NCBI GenBank assembly: GCA_041752735.1
Contig: JBGSVW010000003.1
Coordinates: forward strand, 1 to 22,903
Length of the DNA stretch: 22,903 nucleotides
Reading direction: 5' to 3'
From: UBA1422 sp041752735
Lineage (GTDB): Bacteria; Bacillota; Clostridia; Peptostreptococcales; Anaerovoracaceae
Below are positions 14,394-20,551 of this stretch, one piece after another. Under the pieces are notes generated by a model. It was not told where the DNA came from. It ran no database searches and saw nothing but the letters and a program-made list of their open reading frames with translations. A program made the translations under genes and the position numbers. Each line of letters opens with the position of its first letter. Position 1 is the first letter of the stretch.

Positions 14394-14618
14394 CTATTCC
14401 GGGAAGATGTCATTGAGAACCTTCTTCAGGGCCATTAGTTCCTCAATGCTGAAGCTTGCCTGTTTGCTGCTTTTATCATGGTCCGGTGACCAGTTTCGGA
14501 TATCGTATTTTGGTTCTGCTTTGTTCCAGCTCACCAGGTTGAGTTCCATGGTCCAGCCACTTGGTTTTTCGCTTATGGTTGCAATGTGCCTTTTGATGTC
14601 ACACGTTATCTCTGCCAT
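14394..14618 (-). CDS. YdbC/PC4-family single-stranded DNA-binding protein
   Basis: The 74-aa protein reads MAEITCDIKRHIATISEKPS, then WTMELNLVSWNKAEPKYDIR, then WSPDHDKSSKQ. This is the YdbC signature: a four-stranded sheet with W-T-x-E-L-N-x-V-S-W-N and K-Y-D-I-R-x-W-S-P-D-H, then a C-terminal helix (EELMALKKVLNDIF). Bacterial PC4-like proteins bind single-stranded DNA as dimers. Here it may serve as the SSB of the HUH-based replication module, as no OB-fold SSB is visible. It starts 3 nt after the DUF3102 gene stop. Length is full for the family. Confidence 0.9.
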   Translation of the reverse strand: MAEITCDIKRHIATISEKPSGWTMELNLVSWNKAEPKYDIRNWSPDHDKSSKQASFSIEELMALKKVLNDIFPE

Positions 14619-14620
14619 GT

Positions 14621-15526
14621 CTAACCCTCCAATATGTTCTTTAATACCTTGGTTGCAGCGTCTTTCATTTTGCCGGCTCTCTCCGGATCCGTGGTGTTAA
14701 TCTCCCGGATGCATCCGGCCACTTCCTGAAGAGTCAGCTGAAGGTTGTCCATATGAATTTTGAATTTGGTCAAGGTTTCGTTGCTAACTGTTTGTAGTTT
14801 TCTTTCCGCCTGGTCTGCCCGATGTTCCGCCGCTACCTTTGCCGCTTTGATATTGGCGAGCTCTTCATCAGATTCCGACATGGCCGCTTGCCTTGCTGCA
14901 TACCTAGCATTTTCCTCTGCCTTCTTGATGGCTTCCTGTTTGTCCCGTTCAGCAGATGCAATCTTTTCATCGAGTTTCTTGATTTTGCTTTTTAGGGTAT
15001 CAATCTCGCTGTTCTTTTTGTCGCCATCCTCGGCTGATGCCATGAGCATGTCCAGTTGGGCTTTGGTTTGCTTTAGTTGTTCAGAAAGCTTTTCCGTATC
15101 GTTTTTGTAAGCTGCGATTTTAGCTTCCAGGTCTGCATTTGGACTCTTTTCCTCTTCAACATCGGCAGCAATGACCTCTTCAATATCCTCTTCAGGAATG
15201 GTTAAAAGCTTCAAAGCAGTGGACATATTCAAAAGCGCAATAGATTGCGCTTTTGAGGTTAGCGCCTTATAATACACACTTTCCTCATCCCCAAACTCGT
15301 TTGACAGCTGCATATACTGCTGTGCTTTTCGAGTTGACATCCTCAAATTGTCTTCGATGTAGTCTTCCCATTCCCCATGAGGTACCAGCTCTTTGAGTTC
15401 CTTTAGGTTGCTTCCTACAATGATGGCGCCTTCCATTACGGATCTCTTTACTTGATTGATGGTTGCTTGGATTTCTCCGACTATCATTTCTTTTGTTCTT
15501 ACCTGGGCATCAATAATCTCGTTCAT
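14621..15526 (-). CDS. DUF3102 protein with long coiled coil
   Basis: The 301-aa protein has an N-terminal DUF3102 domain (about residues 1-125). Its hallmarks are a helix with IVGSNLKELKELVPHGEWED, then NLRMSTRKAQQYMQLSNEFG. A coiled coil of about 130 residues follows (AKIAAYKNDTEKLSEQLKQT and SKIKKLDEKIASAERDKQEA), then a short helical end. AAGGAGGAAAAA precedes the ATG at 15526; an earlier in-frame ATG is less well placed. DUF3102 proteins occur in plasmids, ICEs and phages near replication or partition genes and may resemble the DNA-binding part of ParB-like proteins. The function is unproven. Confidence 0.8.
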   Translation of the reverse strand: MNEIIDAQVRTKEMIVGEIQATINQVKRSVMEGAIIVGSNLKELKELVPHGEWEDYIEDNLRMSTRKAQQYMQLSNEFGDEESVYYKALTSKAQSIALLNMSTALKLLTIPEEDIEEVIAADVEEEKSPNADLEAKIAAYKNDTEKLSEQLKQTKAQLDMLMASAEDGDKKNSEIDTLKSKIKKLDEKIASAERDKQEAIKKAEENARYAARQAAMSESDEELANIKAAKVAAEHRADQAERKLQTVSNETLTKFKIHMDNLQLTLQEVAGCIREINTTDPERAGKMKDAATKVLKNILEG

Positions 15527-15536
15527 TTTTTCCTCC

Positions 15537-15740
15537 TTATTTAACAAACGTTGGTGGGTATTTCCATTTCTTAGTTAATTCAATAACGGTTTCGAGCAGA
15601 CTCACTGAATTGAATTCTTCGAGCACTCGGCGGCTGTATATGACGCAACCGCATTCGTTTACTCCTCTTAGGGCTAATTTTGCTCCGGGTATACCCAGTG
15701 CTCTTTCAGGGTGAAGTCTTACATATGCTTCCGGTTTCAT
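15537..15740 (-). CDS. Hypothetical small phage protein
   Basis: The 67-aa protein begins MKPEAYVRLHPERALGIPGA and continues with RGVNECGCVIYSRRVLEEF, a helix (VSLLETVIELTKKW) and a basic end. GTAGGAGGGAGC precedes the ATG. No family was recognised. It sits between the PcfJ-like gene and the DUF3102 gene in the same transcription unit. Confidence 0.6.
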   Translation of the reverse strand: MKPEAYVRLHPERALGIPGAKLALRGVNECGCVIYSRRVLEEFNSVSLLETVIELTKKWKYPPTFVK

Positions 15741-15786
15741 GCTCCCTCCTACATGGCCGCCATGGCCGGTTGGTTTACCTCATAGG

Positions 15787-17382
15787 TTAATATTTTCTTC
15801 TGTTTTTATCCGCCCGGGCTATGTACATCTTCCAGGCTTCAAGGAATCGTTCTATCTCCGGAGTCATGACGCAGTTGTTCTTGCCTCTGCACTGAACGAT
15901 GTGTTTATCCAGGCTTAATTCCAGGGTGTAAAACGGCTCATTTGGTTTGGCGGTTTGTCTTATAACGAATATGGTTGTTCTGCCTTTAAGCATTCGGTCA
16001 TAATAGCTGGCCACGCAGTGATGAAGGGCTTTGCCTTCTTGCGACAATTCGGTATATGATTTCGTCGCTCTGATCTGCAGGTTTTTGTCTCCATATTCAT
16101 ATTTGCTTAGACCGCTTATGACGCCTTCAAATTCCGCCGCTTCGGCTTTACACTTTTGCTTTTCTATTTTGTCTTTCATTTTCGTGTATTCTTTGTTTAC
16201 CCGGTCATGGGCATCTTTTAGATTGCTTGGGAATAAATAGCATTTGTCATTCAGGTCATATCCCAGTTCTTTTGCTTGCCGGATGTAGTCTCCATACATG
16301 TAAGACGGAATATTTTCAGCGTTCCTGGGCTCACGGTTTGCCATTAGCTTTCCCTGCCATTTTATAAACTCTTTGACGGTGCCCCCGTGAGGTTCCACAC
16401 ATCTCTTATATGTCAGAGTGCTGAAAAGGTTGGTTATCAGCTCCACATCATCCCGGCTCGTTACCGTCCATCCTTGTTTTTCTGCCAGGTGTATTCCGGT
16501 CAACGCGGTTGCGCTTGGATTTAGTTTTCCCAATAGCTTGATGGTGTTCCGATTTTTGATTTTGAAAAAGCTTTCAAGGGTTTTTCCCGGCCAGTATATT
16601 GTGTTTCCCCCTCCGCCTTTGGCAGCATAGGCGGCCACCTTATAGAATCCATTCTTATATAGCATTTCCAGTTTCGGGTATTTACGGCATTTTTCCATCA
16701 TTATCATGGTTTGGGTTGGATCTAAGGCAAGCGCCTTTTCAGTATCCGCTATTACGTCCCGGCATCTTTTTAGGTATGACCTTTCAAGTGCTTTGTGCAG
16801 CATTGACAAATTCAGATAGATTCTCGGCTTTTGGTAGTTCCACATGCCGCCTATATTTGGAGCATGCAGTCCGGTTCCTTTGAACCATCCCCAAGGTCCG
16901 TAACAGGCTGAATAGTTTAGCCGGTATTGTTCGTGCCCCTTGGCATCAAAGAAGTGCACCTGGCAAGGCGAGTAATCTTTTTCAATGATTTTGTTTTCAT
17001 CAAATCTGTTCATTCCCCATCGGCCATATTCGAATTGTACAAAGCAGTACACGATTGCCACACCACCCTTATGCGCAAAGCTCATGCCGGTAATCGCCTT
17101 CTGATACCATGCGGAATTTCCCTTTGGCAATGCTGGATTTTCTTCGTGGCAGTGAGGGCATTCATACTTTTCTTTTCTAGTGAACGGTCCACCTTCAAAG
17201 TACTGGTCACATGATGTGCAATATGCTTTCTGCTTCTTCTTACCGTTTTTGGGCCCGTATAGGATGTAGTTGTCAAACAGCTCACGATTGTCTGCTTGAA
17301 TTATTTCTTTTCTAAATGTGGCTTTCTTCAGGAAGGCGACAACCTTTTCATTTCCTGTGTCGCATAGATTACTGAATTTCAT
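15787..17382 (-). CDS. PcfJ-like protein
   Basis: The 531-aa protein belongs to the PcfJ-like family, named after a gene in the Enterococcus conjugative plasmid pCF10 and common in Firmicute ICEs and prophages. An N-terminal zinc ribbon is seen at Cys55, Cys58, Cys75 and Cys78 (YCTSCD ... YECPHC). The C-terminal PcfJ domain has LSQEGKALHHCVASYYDRM, IFVIR, FYTLELS and IVQCRGKNN. The ATG at 17382, after the PcfK stop, is preferred; GGTGG lies just upstream. Its biochemical function is not known. It is paired with PcfK, as in plasmids. Confidence 0.88.
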   Translation of the reverse strand: MKFSNLCDTGNEKVVAFLKKATFRKEIIQADNRELFDNYILYGPKNGKKKQKAYCTSCDQYFEGGPFTRKEKYECPHCHEENPALPKGNSAWYQKAITGMSFAHKGGVAIVYCFVQFEYGRWGMNRFDENKIIEKDYSPCQVHFFDAKGHEQYRLNYSACYGPWGWFKGTGLHAPNIGGMWNYQKPRIYLNLSMLHKALERSYLKRCRDVIADTEKALALDPTQTMIMMEKCRKYPKLEMLYKNGFYKVAAYAAKGGGGNTIYWPGKTLESFFKIKNRNTIKLLGKLNPSATALTGIHLAEKQGWTVTSRDDVELITNLFSTLTYKRCVEPHGGTVKEFIKWQGKLMANREPRNAENIPSYMYGDYIRQAKELGYDLNDKCYLFPSNLKDAHDRVNKEYTKMKDKIEKQKCKAEAAEFEGVISGLSKYEYGDKNLQIRATKSYTELSQEGKALHHCVASYYDRMLKGRTTIFVIRQTAKPNEPFYTLELSLDKHIVQCRGKNNCVMTPEIERFLEAWKMYIARADKNRRKY

Positions 17383-17390
17383 GGCGCCAC

Positions 17391-17711
17391 CTATATTTCG
17401 TCTAATATGTTTACGATGGCAGCCCTGGTCATAATGTTCTTCATGGCCGGAGTGATCTCGAAATAGTCTTCTGCCATTTCGCAGCACTCTTCATCGGGTA
17501 CCCATGCACCGCTTTTTATTTGTCTCTTTTTTGCCTCGGCCCATATGATGGTTGATGCACCTTTCAAGGTTTTATCTTCCACCAGTAATTTGGCGGCGAT
17601 TTCCTCGTTGGTGCATATCTTAGTAAAGTGTTCTTCAAGCATTTGAATTAGCGAGTCGTCTGCCTTCATCATTTCGTCGGTGATTCTTGCGATTGCTTCA
17701 TTGGTTTTCAT
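17391..17711 (-). CDS. PcfK-like protein
   Basis: The 106-aa protein starts MKTNEAIARITDEMMKADDS with AAAGGAG 7 nt upstream of the ATG at 17711. The family signature is a helical N-terminus, LLVEDKTLKGASTIIWAEAK in the middle, then VPDEECCEMAEDYFEI. It lies immediately before the PcfJ-like gene, the order also found in conjugative elements and other prophages. Function is unknown. Complete length with no breaks. Confidence 0.85.
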   Translation of the reverse strand: MKTNEAIARITDEMMKADDSLIQMLEEHFTKICTNEEIAAKLLVEDKTLKGASTIIWAEAKKRQIKSGAWVPDEECCEMAEDYFEITPAMKNIMTRAAIVNILDEI

Positions 17712-17713
17712 AA

Positions 17714-18037
17714 TCAGACTCCTTTCGTCCAGGCCCACTTGTCATATACAAGGTTGATGCTGGGCCAGTTGGTATAATATTGATTTAAATAATTGCGTAT
17801 CTTTTCTTCGTATTCTTCCGGTGTTTTGCCATGATCATATTCGTGATGGCACCGGTCGCAAAGGGTTACTATGTTTTCAGGGATTCCCAGTCCGGCACGT
17901 TCTCTGCTGATGTAATGAGCATTCGGTCTTCCCCAGTTGCCACAGATGATGCATTGGCCGTTATCCCTCTCTCCTACAATTTTGCGTACTCTGGCCGGTA
18001 TATCAGTCGCTTTGCTCTTCTTGTGGTTCATAGTCAT
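17714..18037 (-). CDS. HNH endonuclease-like protein (early region)
   Basis: The 107-aa protein has the HNH core: GQCIICGNWGRPNAHYISR (Cys pair and catalytic His), GIPENIVTLCDRCHHEYDHG (Asn, second Cys pair and His-His), then a helix with TPEEYEEKIRNYLNQYY. GGAAGG precedes the ATG at 18037, which lies inside the end of the upstream gene. The protein differs from the packaging HNH at 10996-11301, so the phage has two such genes. Early-region HNH proteins may take part in recombination or act as homing or defence nucleases; which applies here is open. Confidence 0.85.
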   Translation of the reverse strand: MTMNHKKSKATDIPARVRKIVGERDNGQCIICGNWGRPNAHYISRERAGLGIPENIVTLCDRCHHEYDHGKTPEEYEEKIRNYLNQYYTNWPSINLVYDKWAWTKGV

Positions 18038-18380
18038 ATATTGCCTTCCGCGATTTCATCTTGTAATTCTGCCTGACTGCTTCGATTTCTATTTTCAATG
18101 CTTCTGCCTCCGATGCCAGCTCTTCGCACCGGGCTGTATGCCCTAGCTGCAATGCATAACGGTATATAACTCGCTTGCCTTCCAACCTGTTCTCCAAGGT
18201 TTTAATCTCCCTCAGAAGGTCAACAAGGCACTCATGGATTCCATCATCCCCAAGGACTCCGCAATGGTCACAATAGATACAATGGTAATCGTGAATCATG
18301 GCGCCGGTGCTTCCACACTTCTTTGCCTTGTCATGAAGGTATATAGGTTTTTCACATTGTTTGCAGATGTTTGTTTGCAT
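18003..18380 (-). CDS. Zinc-binding protein with coiled coil
   Basis: The 125-aa protein begins MQTNICKQCEKPIYLHDKAK, with CKQC and later HCIYCDHCG forming a two-part zinc site. A helix-rich segment follows (LREIKTLENRLEGKR, SEAEALKIEIEAVRQ), then an acidic end. The ATG at 18380 is preferred over an ATG further up because TGAGGAA lies 9 nt before it. The upstream ATG would be part of the ribosome binding site. No family was assigned. It overlaps the next gene by 35 nt. Confidence 0.65.
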   Translation of the reverse strand: MQTNICKQCEKPIYLHDKAKKCGSTGAMIHDYHCIYCDHCGVLGDDGIHECLVDLLREIKTLENRLEGKRVIYRYALQLGHTARCEELASEAEALKIEIEAVRQNYKMKSRKAIYDYEPQEEQSD

Positions 18381-18413
18381 TGATTTATTCCTCAATTACA
18401 TAATTGATAGCTT

Positions 18414-18617
18414 TTAGCGGACGGCTTTGAATTTTTCCGCCTTCTCTTTTTCCGTTTTGTAGTAAACCGTAGTTGCGATTAGTAGCAGGATCCCCAGGAC
18501 GCAGCCACCGTCAAATGTGAAATATCCTCTCTCGAAATATCCTCCGGCTTGGCATAGTGCCGTGATTATCAAGGTCATGATAACCGCCCATCTTGTATTT
18601 GCTTTATAGTGTTTCAT
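18414..18617 (-). CDS. Small two-span membrane protein
   Basis: The 67-aa protein has two hydrophobic segments, WAVIMTLIITALCQAGG (residues about 9-25) and GGCVLGILLLIATTVYY (about 37-53), with a basic C-terminal tail (KTEKEKAEKFKAVR). It overlaps the previous small membrane protein gene by 14 nt and so depends on its ribosomes; GGCGGAGGTTTACG lies just before the ATG. A pair of tiny membrane proteins made together in the early operon could act at the envelope, but no family is recognised. Confidence 0.65.
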   Translation of the reverse strand: MKHYKANTRWAVIMTLIITALCQAGGYFERGYFTFDGGCVLGILLLIATTVYYKTEKEKAEKFKAVR

Positions 18618-18768
18618 CGTAAACCTCCGCCTGTATTAATAACACTCTGTTTAGAATCTCATTGCCCTGCTTTTCGAGCCCTGCAATGTGGATGTTGGTA
18701 ATCAGTAAGGCCACTAAGATTCCGGCCATAAACCCGATAAATATCATTTTGAAAATGTCTTCTTTCAT
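18604..18768 (-). CDS. Small single-span membrane protein (54 aa)
   Basis: Reads MKEDIFKMIFIGFMAGILVA then LLITNIHIAGLEKQGNEIL. One transmembrane segment (about residues 8-28) precedes an amphipathic helix. AGGAGGTAACCAA lies before the ATG; the ATG overlaps the preceding TGA and the 3' end overlaps the next gene by 14 nt. No family was recognised. The tight coupling with the two-span protein suggests that they act together. Confidence 0.6.
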   Translation of the reverse strand: MKEDIFKMIFIGFMAGILVALLITNIHIAGLEKQGNEILNRVLLIQAEVYDETL

Positions 18769-18947
18769 TTGGTTACCTCCTTTAGCGGGCAGTTCTTAAA
18801 CTGTTCTTCCCACGTATCATAATTCTTTTGCTGCGGTACGCATCCCACAGCCTTTGGTGACACCTTTAGGAGCGGGCAACCCATACATCGAACACACCAA
18901 GCATCCGATATTTGAATAGCGAGCTGATATTTTGTCTTTGACTTCAT
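18765..18947 (-). CDS. Cys-rich hypothetical protein
   Basis: The 60-aa protein holds WCVRCMGCPLLKVSPKAVGC and FKNCPLKEV, five Cys in all, a pattern suited to one zinc or iron-sulfur site. The ATG overlaps the preceding stop (ATGA) and GGAGGTAACCAA lies before it. No family was recognised. The Cys spacing C-x2-C-x2-C followed by two further Cys is close to that of small phage DNA-binding or anti-host proteins, but this is not enough for a function. Confidence 0.6.
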   Translation of the reverse strand: MKSKTKYQLAIQISDAWCVRCMGCPLLKVSPKAVGCVPQQKNYDTWEEQFKNCPLKEVTK

Positions 18948-19213
18948 TTGGTTACCTCCGCTTTGCTCCGCATCTTTTCTTCTTCATTGCTCATTATTAT
19001 TAAGAGTATACTGTGATATCTGAGAAGTGCTTTTGAGCCGGAGCGGCCATTGCTCCTTGTCAGCCTTGTGATTTCATTGGCCAGAGTTTCTTTGAGTGTA
19101 GTCCATAAGATTTTGTAATTCAGGTCAGCCCTCATCCTATCCAGTTCAACTTTGGCTCCGGCTAAAATTGTTTCCATTTCCTGTTCTATAATCCATTTTC
19201 CTGTTTCATTCAT
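18944..19213 (-). CDS. Hypothetical helical protein
   Basis: The 89-aa protein begins MNETGKWIIEQEMETILAGA and is largely helical and charged, with a hydrophobic patch at SILLIIMSNEEE near the C-terminus. GAGGGAGGCAAAGAT lies before the ATG. It is an early gene, two genes downstream of the RHH regulator. No family was recognised. Confidence 0.6.
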   Translation of the reverse strand: MNETGKWIIEQEMETILAGAKVELDRMRADLNYKILWTTLKETLANEITRLTRSNGRSGSKALLRYHSILLIIMSNEEEKMRSKAEVTK

Positions 19214-19300
19214 ATCTTTGCCTCCCTCTTCCCATCCGGCCCGCTGCCTGGTTAGGGCAGCATGACCATCAGGGTATATAAATTGGCTAATAGGGGCTAA

Positions 19301-19510
19301 TTAACATCTGGCATCCATAATCTTTGCCGCCACGTCTTCTACTGCGTATAAGCTTCCCTTGCCTTTTCCGCCAGGGTACTTGTCCAATCCTTCTACCAGC
19401 TCAGTGATCCGGCGATTACCATATCCAAGAAACTCTAATTTCTTTCTGCTTATCAACGGTTTCCCGCCGGTTTCTTGTTCTAGGCGGGTCACCCAATCTC
19501 TCCTCTTCAT
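19301..19510 (-). CDS. Small DNA-binding protein, possible excisionase
   Basis: The 69-aa basic protein starts MKRRDWVTRLEQETGGKPLI. ISRKKLEFLGYGNRRITELV looks like a helix-turn-helix and KYPGGKGKGSLYAVEDVAAK like a wing followed by a C-terminal helix, a layout shared by excisionases and other small winged-helix proteins. The ATG at 19510 was chosen because AAGGAG is 8 nt upstream; an ATG further up leaves only 2 nt. It is the second gene transcribed from the putative lytic promoter, a usual place for xis. Function is inferred from fold and place. Confidence 0.55.
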   Translation of the reverse strand: MKRRDWVTRLEQETGGKPLISRKKLEFLGYGNRRITELVEGLDKYPGGKGKGSLYAVEDVAAKIMDARC

Positions 19511-19540
19511 AATCATTTCTCCTTGTTTGATGGTTCTTGG

Positions 19541-19708
19541 TTATGCGCGTTTTGCCTCTTTAAGCGCAGTTTTGATTCCAGTTAGTATCAGGAACCTAAC
19601 CATTTCCGATTGTGGTTTGTCGTAAAACTTATCTTTCTTCAATGTATCAAGCTCTTTCTGTATTTCAGGTGTAATAGAAATACTGAATCTTTTTGTCATA
19701 TTTGTCAT
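19541..19708 (-). CDS. Small ribbon-helix-helix regulator, first gene of the early operon
   Basis: The 55-aa protein reads MTNMTKRFSISITPEIQKEL then DTLKKDKFYDKPQSEMVRFL. This is the ribbon-helix-helix pattern: a beta strand with RFSISI that would lie in the DNA groove, helix A (PEIQKELDTLKKD), a turn, and helix B (SEMVRFLILTGIKTALK). AAAGGAGA precedes the ATG. It is the first gene behind the minus-strand promoter with the palindromic operator. It might be a Cro- or antirepressor-like partner to the divergent RHH protein, though direct evidence is lacking. Confidence 0.72.
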   Translation of the reverse strand: MTNMTKRFSISITPEIQKELDTLKKDKFYDKPQSEMVRFLILTGIKTALKEAKRA

Positions 19709-19735
19709 AACGTATCTCCTTTCATCAAATTGTAT

Positions 19736-19750
19736 TGGTTCAGTGAACCA
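19736..19750. promoter_or_regulatory. Operator copy 2 (15-bp palindrome)
   Basis: TGGTTCAGTGAACCA: two 7-bp arms, TGGTTCA and TGAACCA, around a central base. It is identical to the copy at 19770-19784 and within an identical 20-bp block. It lies just downstream of the start expected for the minus-strand promoter. Confidence 0.75.
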
Positions 19751-19762
19751 CTTTGTGACATC

Positions 19763-19791
19763 AGTATATTGGTTCAGTGAACCACTGTCAA
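19763..19791 (-). promoter_or_regulatory. Minus-strand (lytic/early) promoter
   Basis: On the minus strand TTGACA (19791-19786) is a perfect -35 box and TATACT (19768-19763) a -10 box, separated by exactly 17 bp. The 17-bp spacer contains the 15-bp operator palindrome. The RHH gene at 19541-19708 is the first gene downstream. Confidence 0.85.
19770..19784. promoter_or_regulatory. Operator copy 1 inside the promoter spacer
   Basis: TGGTTCAGTGAACCA, a perfect 15-bp palindrome with 7-bp arms, fills the space between the -35 and -10 boxes of the minus-strand promoter. A protein bound here would block RNA polymerase. The centres of the two copies are 34 bp apart, somewhat over three helical turns. 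Confidence 0.8.
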
Positions 19792-19823
19792 GAATGTATT
19801 TTGTCTTTTTTTAAGTACATCAC

Positions 19824-19851
19824 TTGCATTTGTGGTGCAGTGGTGTATAAT
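19824..19851 (+). promoter_or_regulatory. Plus-strand (lysogeny) promoter
   Basis: TTGCAT (19824-19829) and TATAAT (19846-19851) are 16 bp apart. The transcription start would lie near 19858, immediately before the ribosome binding site GGAGGTGAT of the RHH gene, giving a very short leader. It does not overlap either operator palindrome. Confidence 0.75.
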
Positions 19852-19872
19852 GTGCGCATGGAGGTGATTATT

Positions 19873-20106
19873 ATGACAACAGATAAAAATAGATATACGG
19901 TTTCTGTCGATGATGATGTCTTTGAGCAAATTGAAGACTTTAGATTTGGGAAACGTTTTGGCACTCGCTCTCAAGCAACTGTCGAATTAATTAAGATTGG
20001 TCTTGCCGCATTACAAAAAGACGGGTTTGCACCTGTCGCAGCACATAATGAGAATCGTTCAAAAGAAGAAATTGAAATTATGAAAAAGGATATCGAAGAG
20101 CTTTAA
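19873..20106 (+). CDS. Ribbon-helix-helix protein, candidate lysogeny repressor
   Basis: The 77-aa protein starts MTTDKNRYTVSVDDDVFEQI. The ribbon is RYTVSV, helix A is DDDVFEQIEDFRF, and helix B is RSQATVELIKIGLAALQKD after the turn (GKRFGT). A charged tail ends IEIMKKDIEEL. The start at ATG 19873 is fixed by GGAGGTGATT 7 nt upstream and by the promoter; an earlier start would precede the transcription start. It is the first gene of the plus-strand group, before an ImmA-like protease gene. That fits a repressor of the divergent operator promoter. No helix-turn-helix repressor is present in the window. Confidence 0.78.
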   Translation: MTTDKNRYTVSVDDDVFEQIEDFRFGKRFGTRSQATVELIKIGLAALQKDGFAPVAAHNENRSKEEIEIMKKDIEEL

Positions 20107-20131
20107 CTGCAGGTTGCGTGGGGGTGTGTAG

Positions 20132-20524
20132 TTGTTGTCTTATGAAGAGCTGATGATAGAAGCCGAGGGGATTGGCTTATCAGTTATAGAAAAGAAGTTT
20201 AGATCCGGCGCAAAAGGGCTTTGCAAAGGTAATAGAATCGGGGTTAGTAAAGATATTAGCACAACACAAGAAAAGCTATGTGTCTTAGCTGAAGAAATTG
20301 GGCATTGTCTTTTTACCGTTGGTGACATATTAGATCAGGATTCTTTATCCAATATAAAGCAGGAGCACTTTGCTTTGAAATGGGCCCGCGATAAGTTGGT
20401 CCCACAAGAGATGGTTTTATCAGCTTATGATGCTGGTTATACACATCCGTTTGATCTTGCTGATTTCTTACAAGTTGATGAGGCATTTTTAGTAAAGTGC
20501 TTAAAATCATATGGATTTATCTAA
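20132..20524 (+). CDS. ImmA/IrrE-family metallopeptidase-like protein
   Basis: The 130-aa protein starts at a TTG (MLSYEELMIEAEGIGLSVIE) behind GGGGGTG. It has the ImmA/IrrE opening, then LCVLAEEIGHCLFTVGDILD, and EHFALKWARDKLVP downstream. The zinc motif is normally HExxH; here position 54 is Glu instead of His (AEEIGH, Glu55 and His58 kept), a variant common in phage ImmA proteins. In ICEBs1, ImmA cleaves the repressor ImmR on DNA damage. Here it may relieve repression by the RHH protein encoded just upstream. The C-terminus (THPFDLADFLQVDEAFLVKC) is also typical. Confidence 0.85.
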   Translation: MLSYEELMIEAEGIGLSVIEKKFRSGAKGLCKGNRIGVSKDISTTQEKLCVLAEEIGHCLFTVGDILDQDSLSNIKQEHFALKWARDKLVPQEMVLSAYDAGYTHPFDLADFLQVDEAFLVKCLKSYGFI

Positions 20525-20551
20525 GGGGCTATTTATTGAAAGGAGTAAGCT

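Noticed and set aside
15741..15786. GGCCGCCATGGCC-rich gap before the PcfJ stop
   Set aside because: A short palindromic-looking stretch, but without a T-run or a stable stem; it also holds the ribosome binding site of the next gene.
15787..17487. Longer version of the PcfJ-like protein starting inside the PcfK gene
   Set aside because: The extra 35 residues are rich in Arg and His, overlap the PcfK gene in another frame and lack a good ribosome binding site.
19777..19872. Upstream extension of the plus-strand RHH protein
   Set aside because: It would start before the promoter's transcription start and run through the operator; GGAGGTGATT places the start at 19873.
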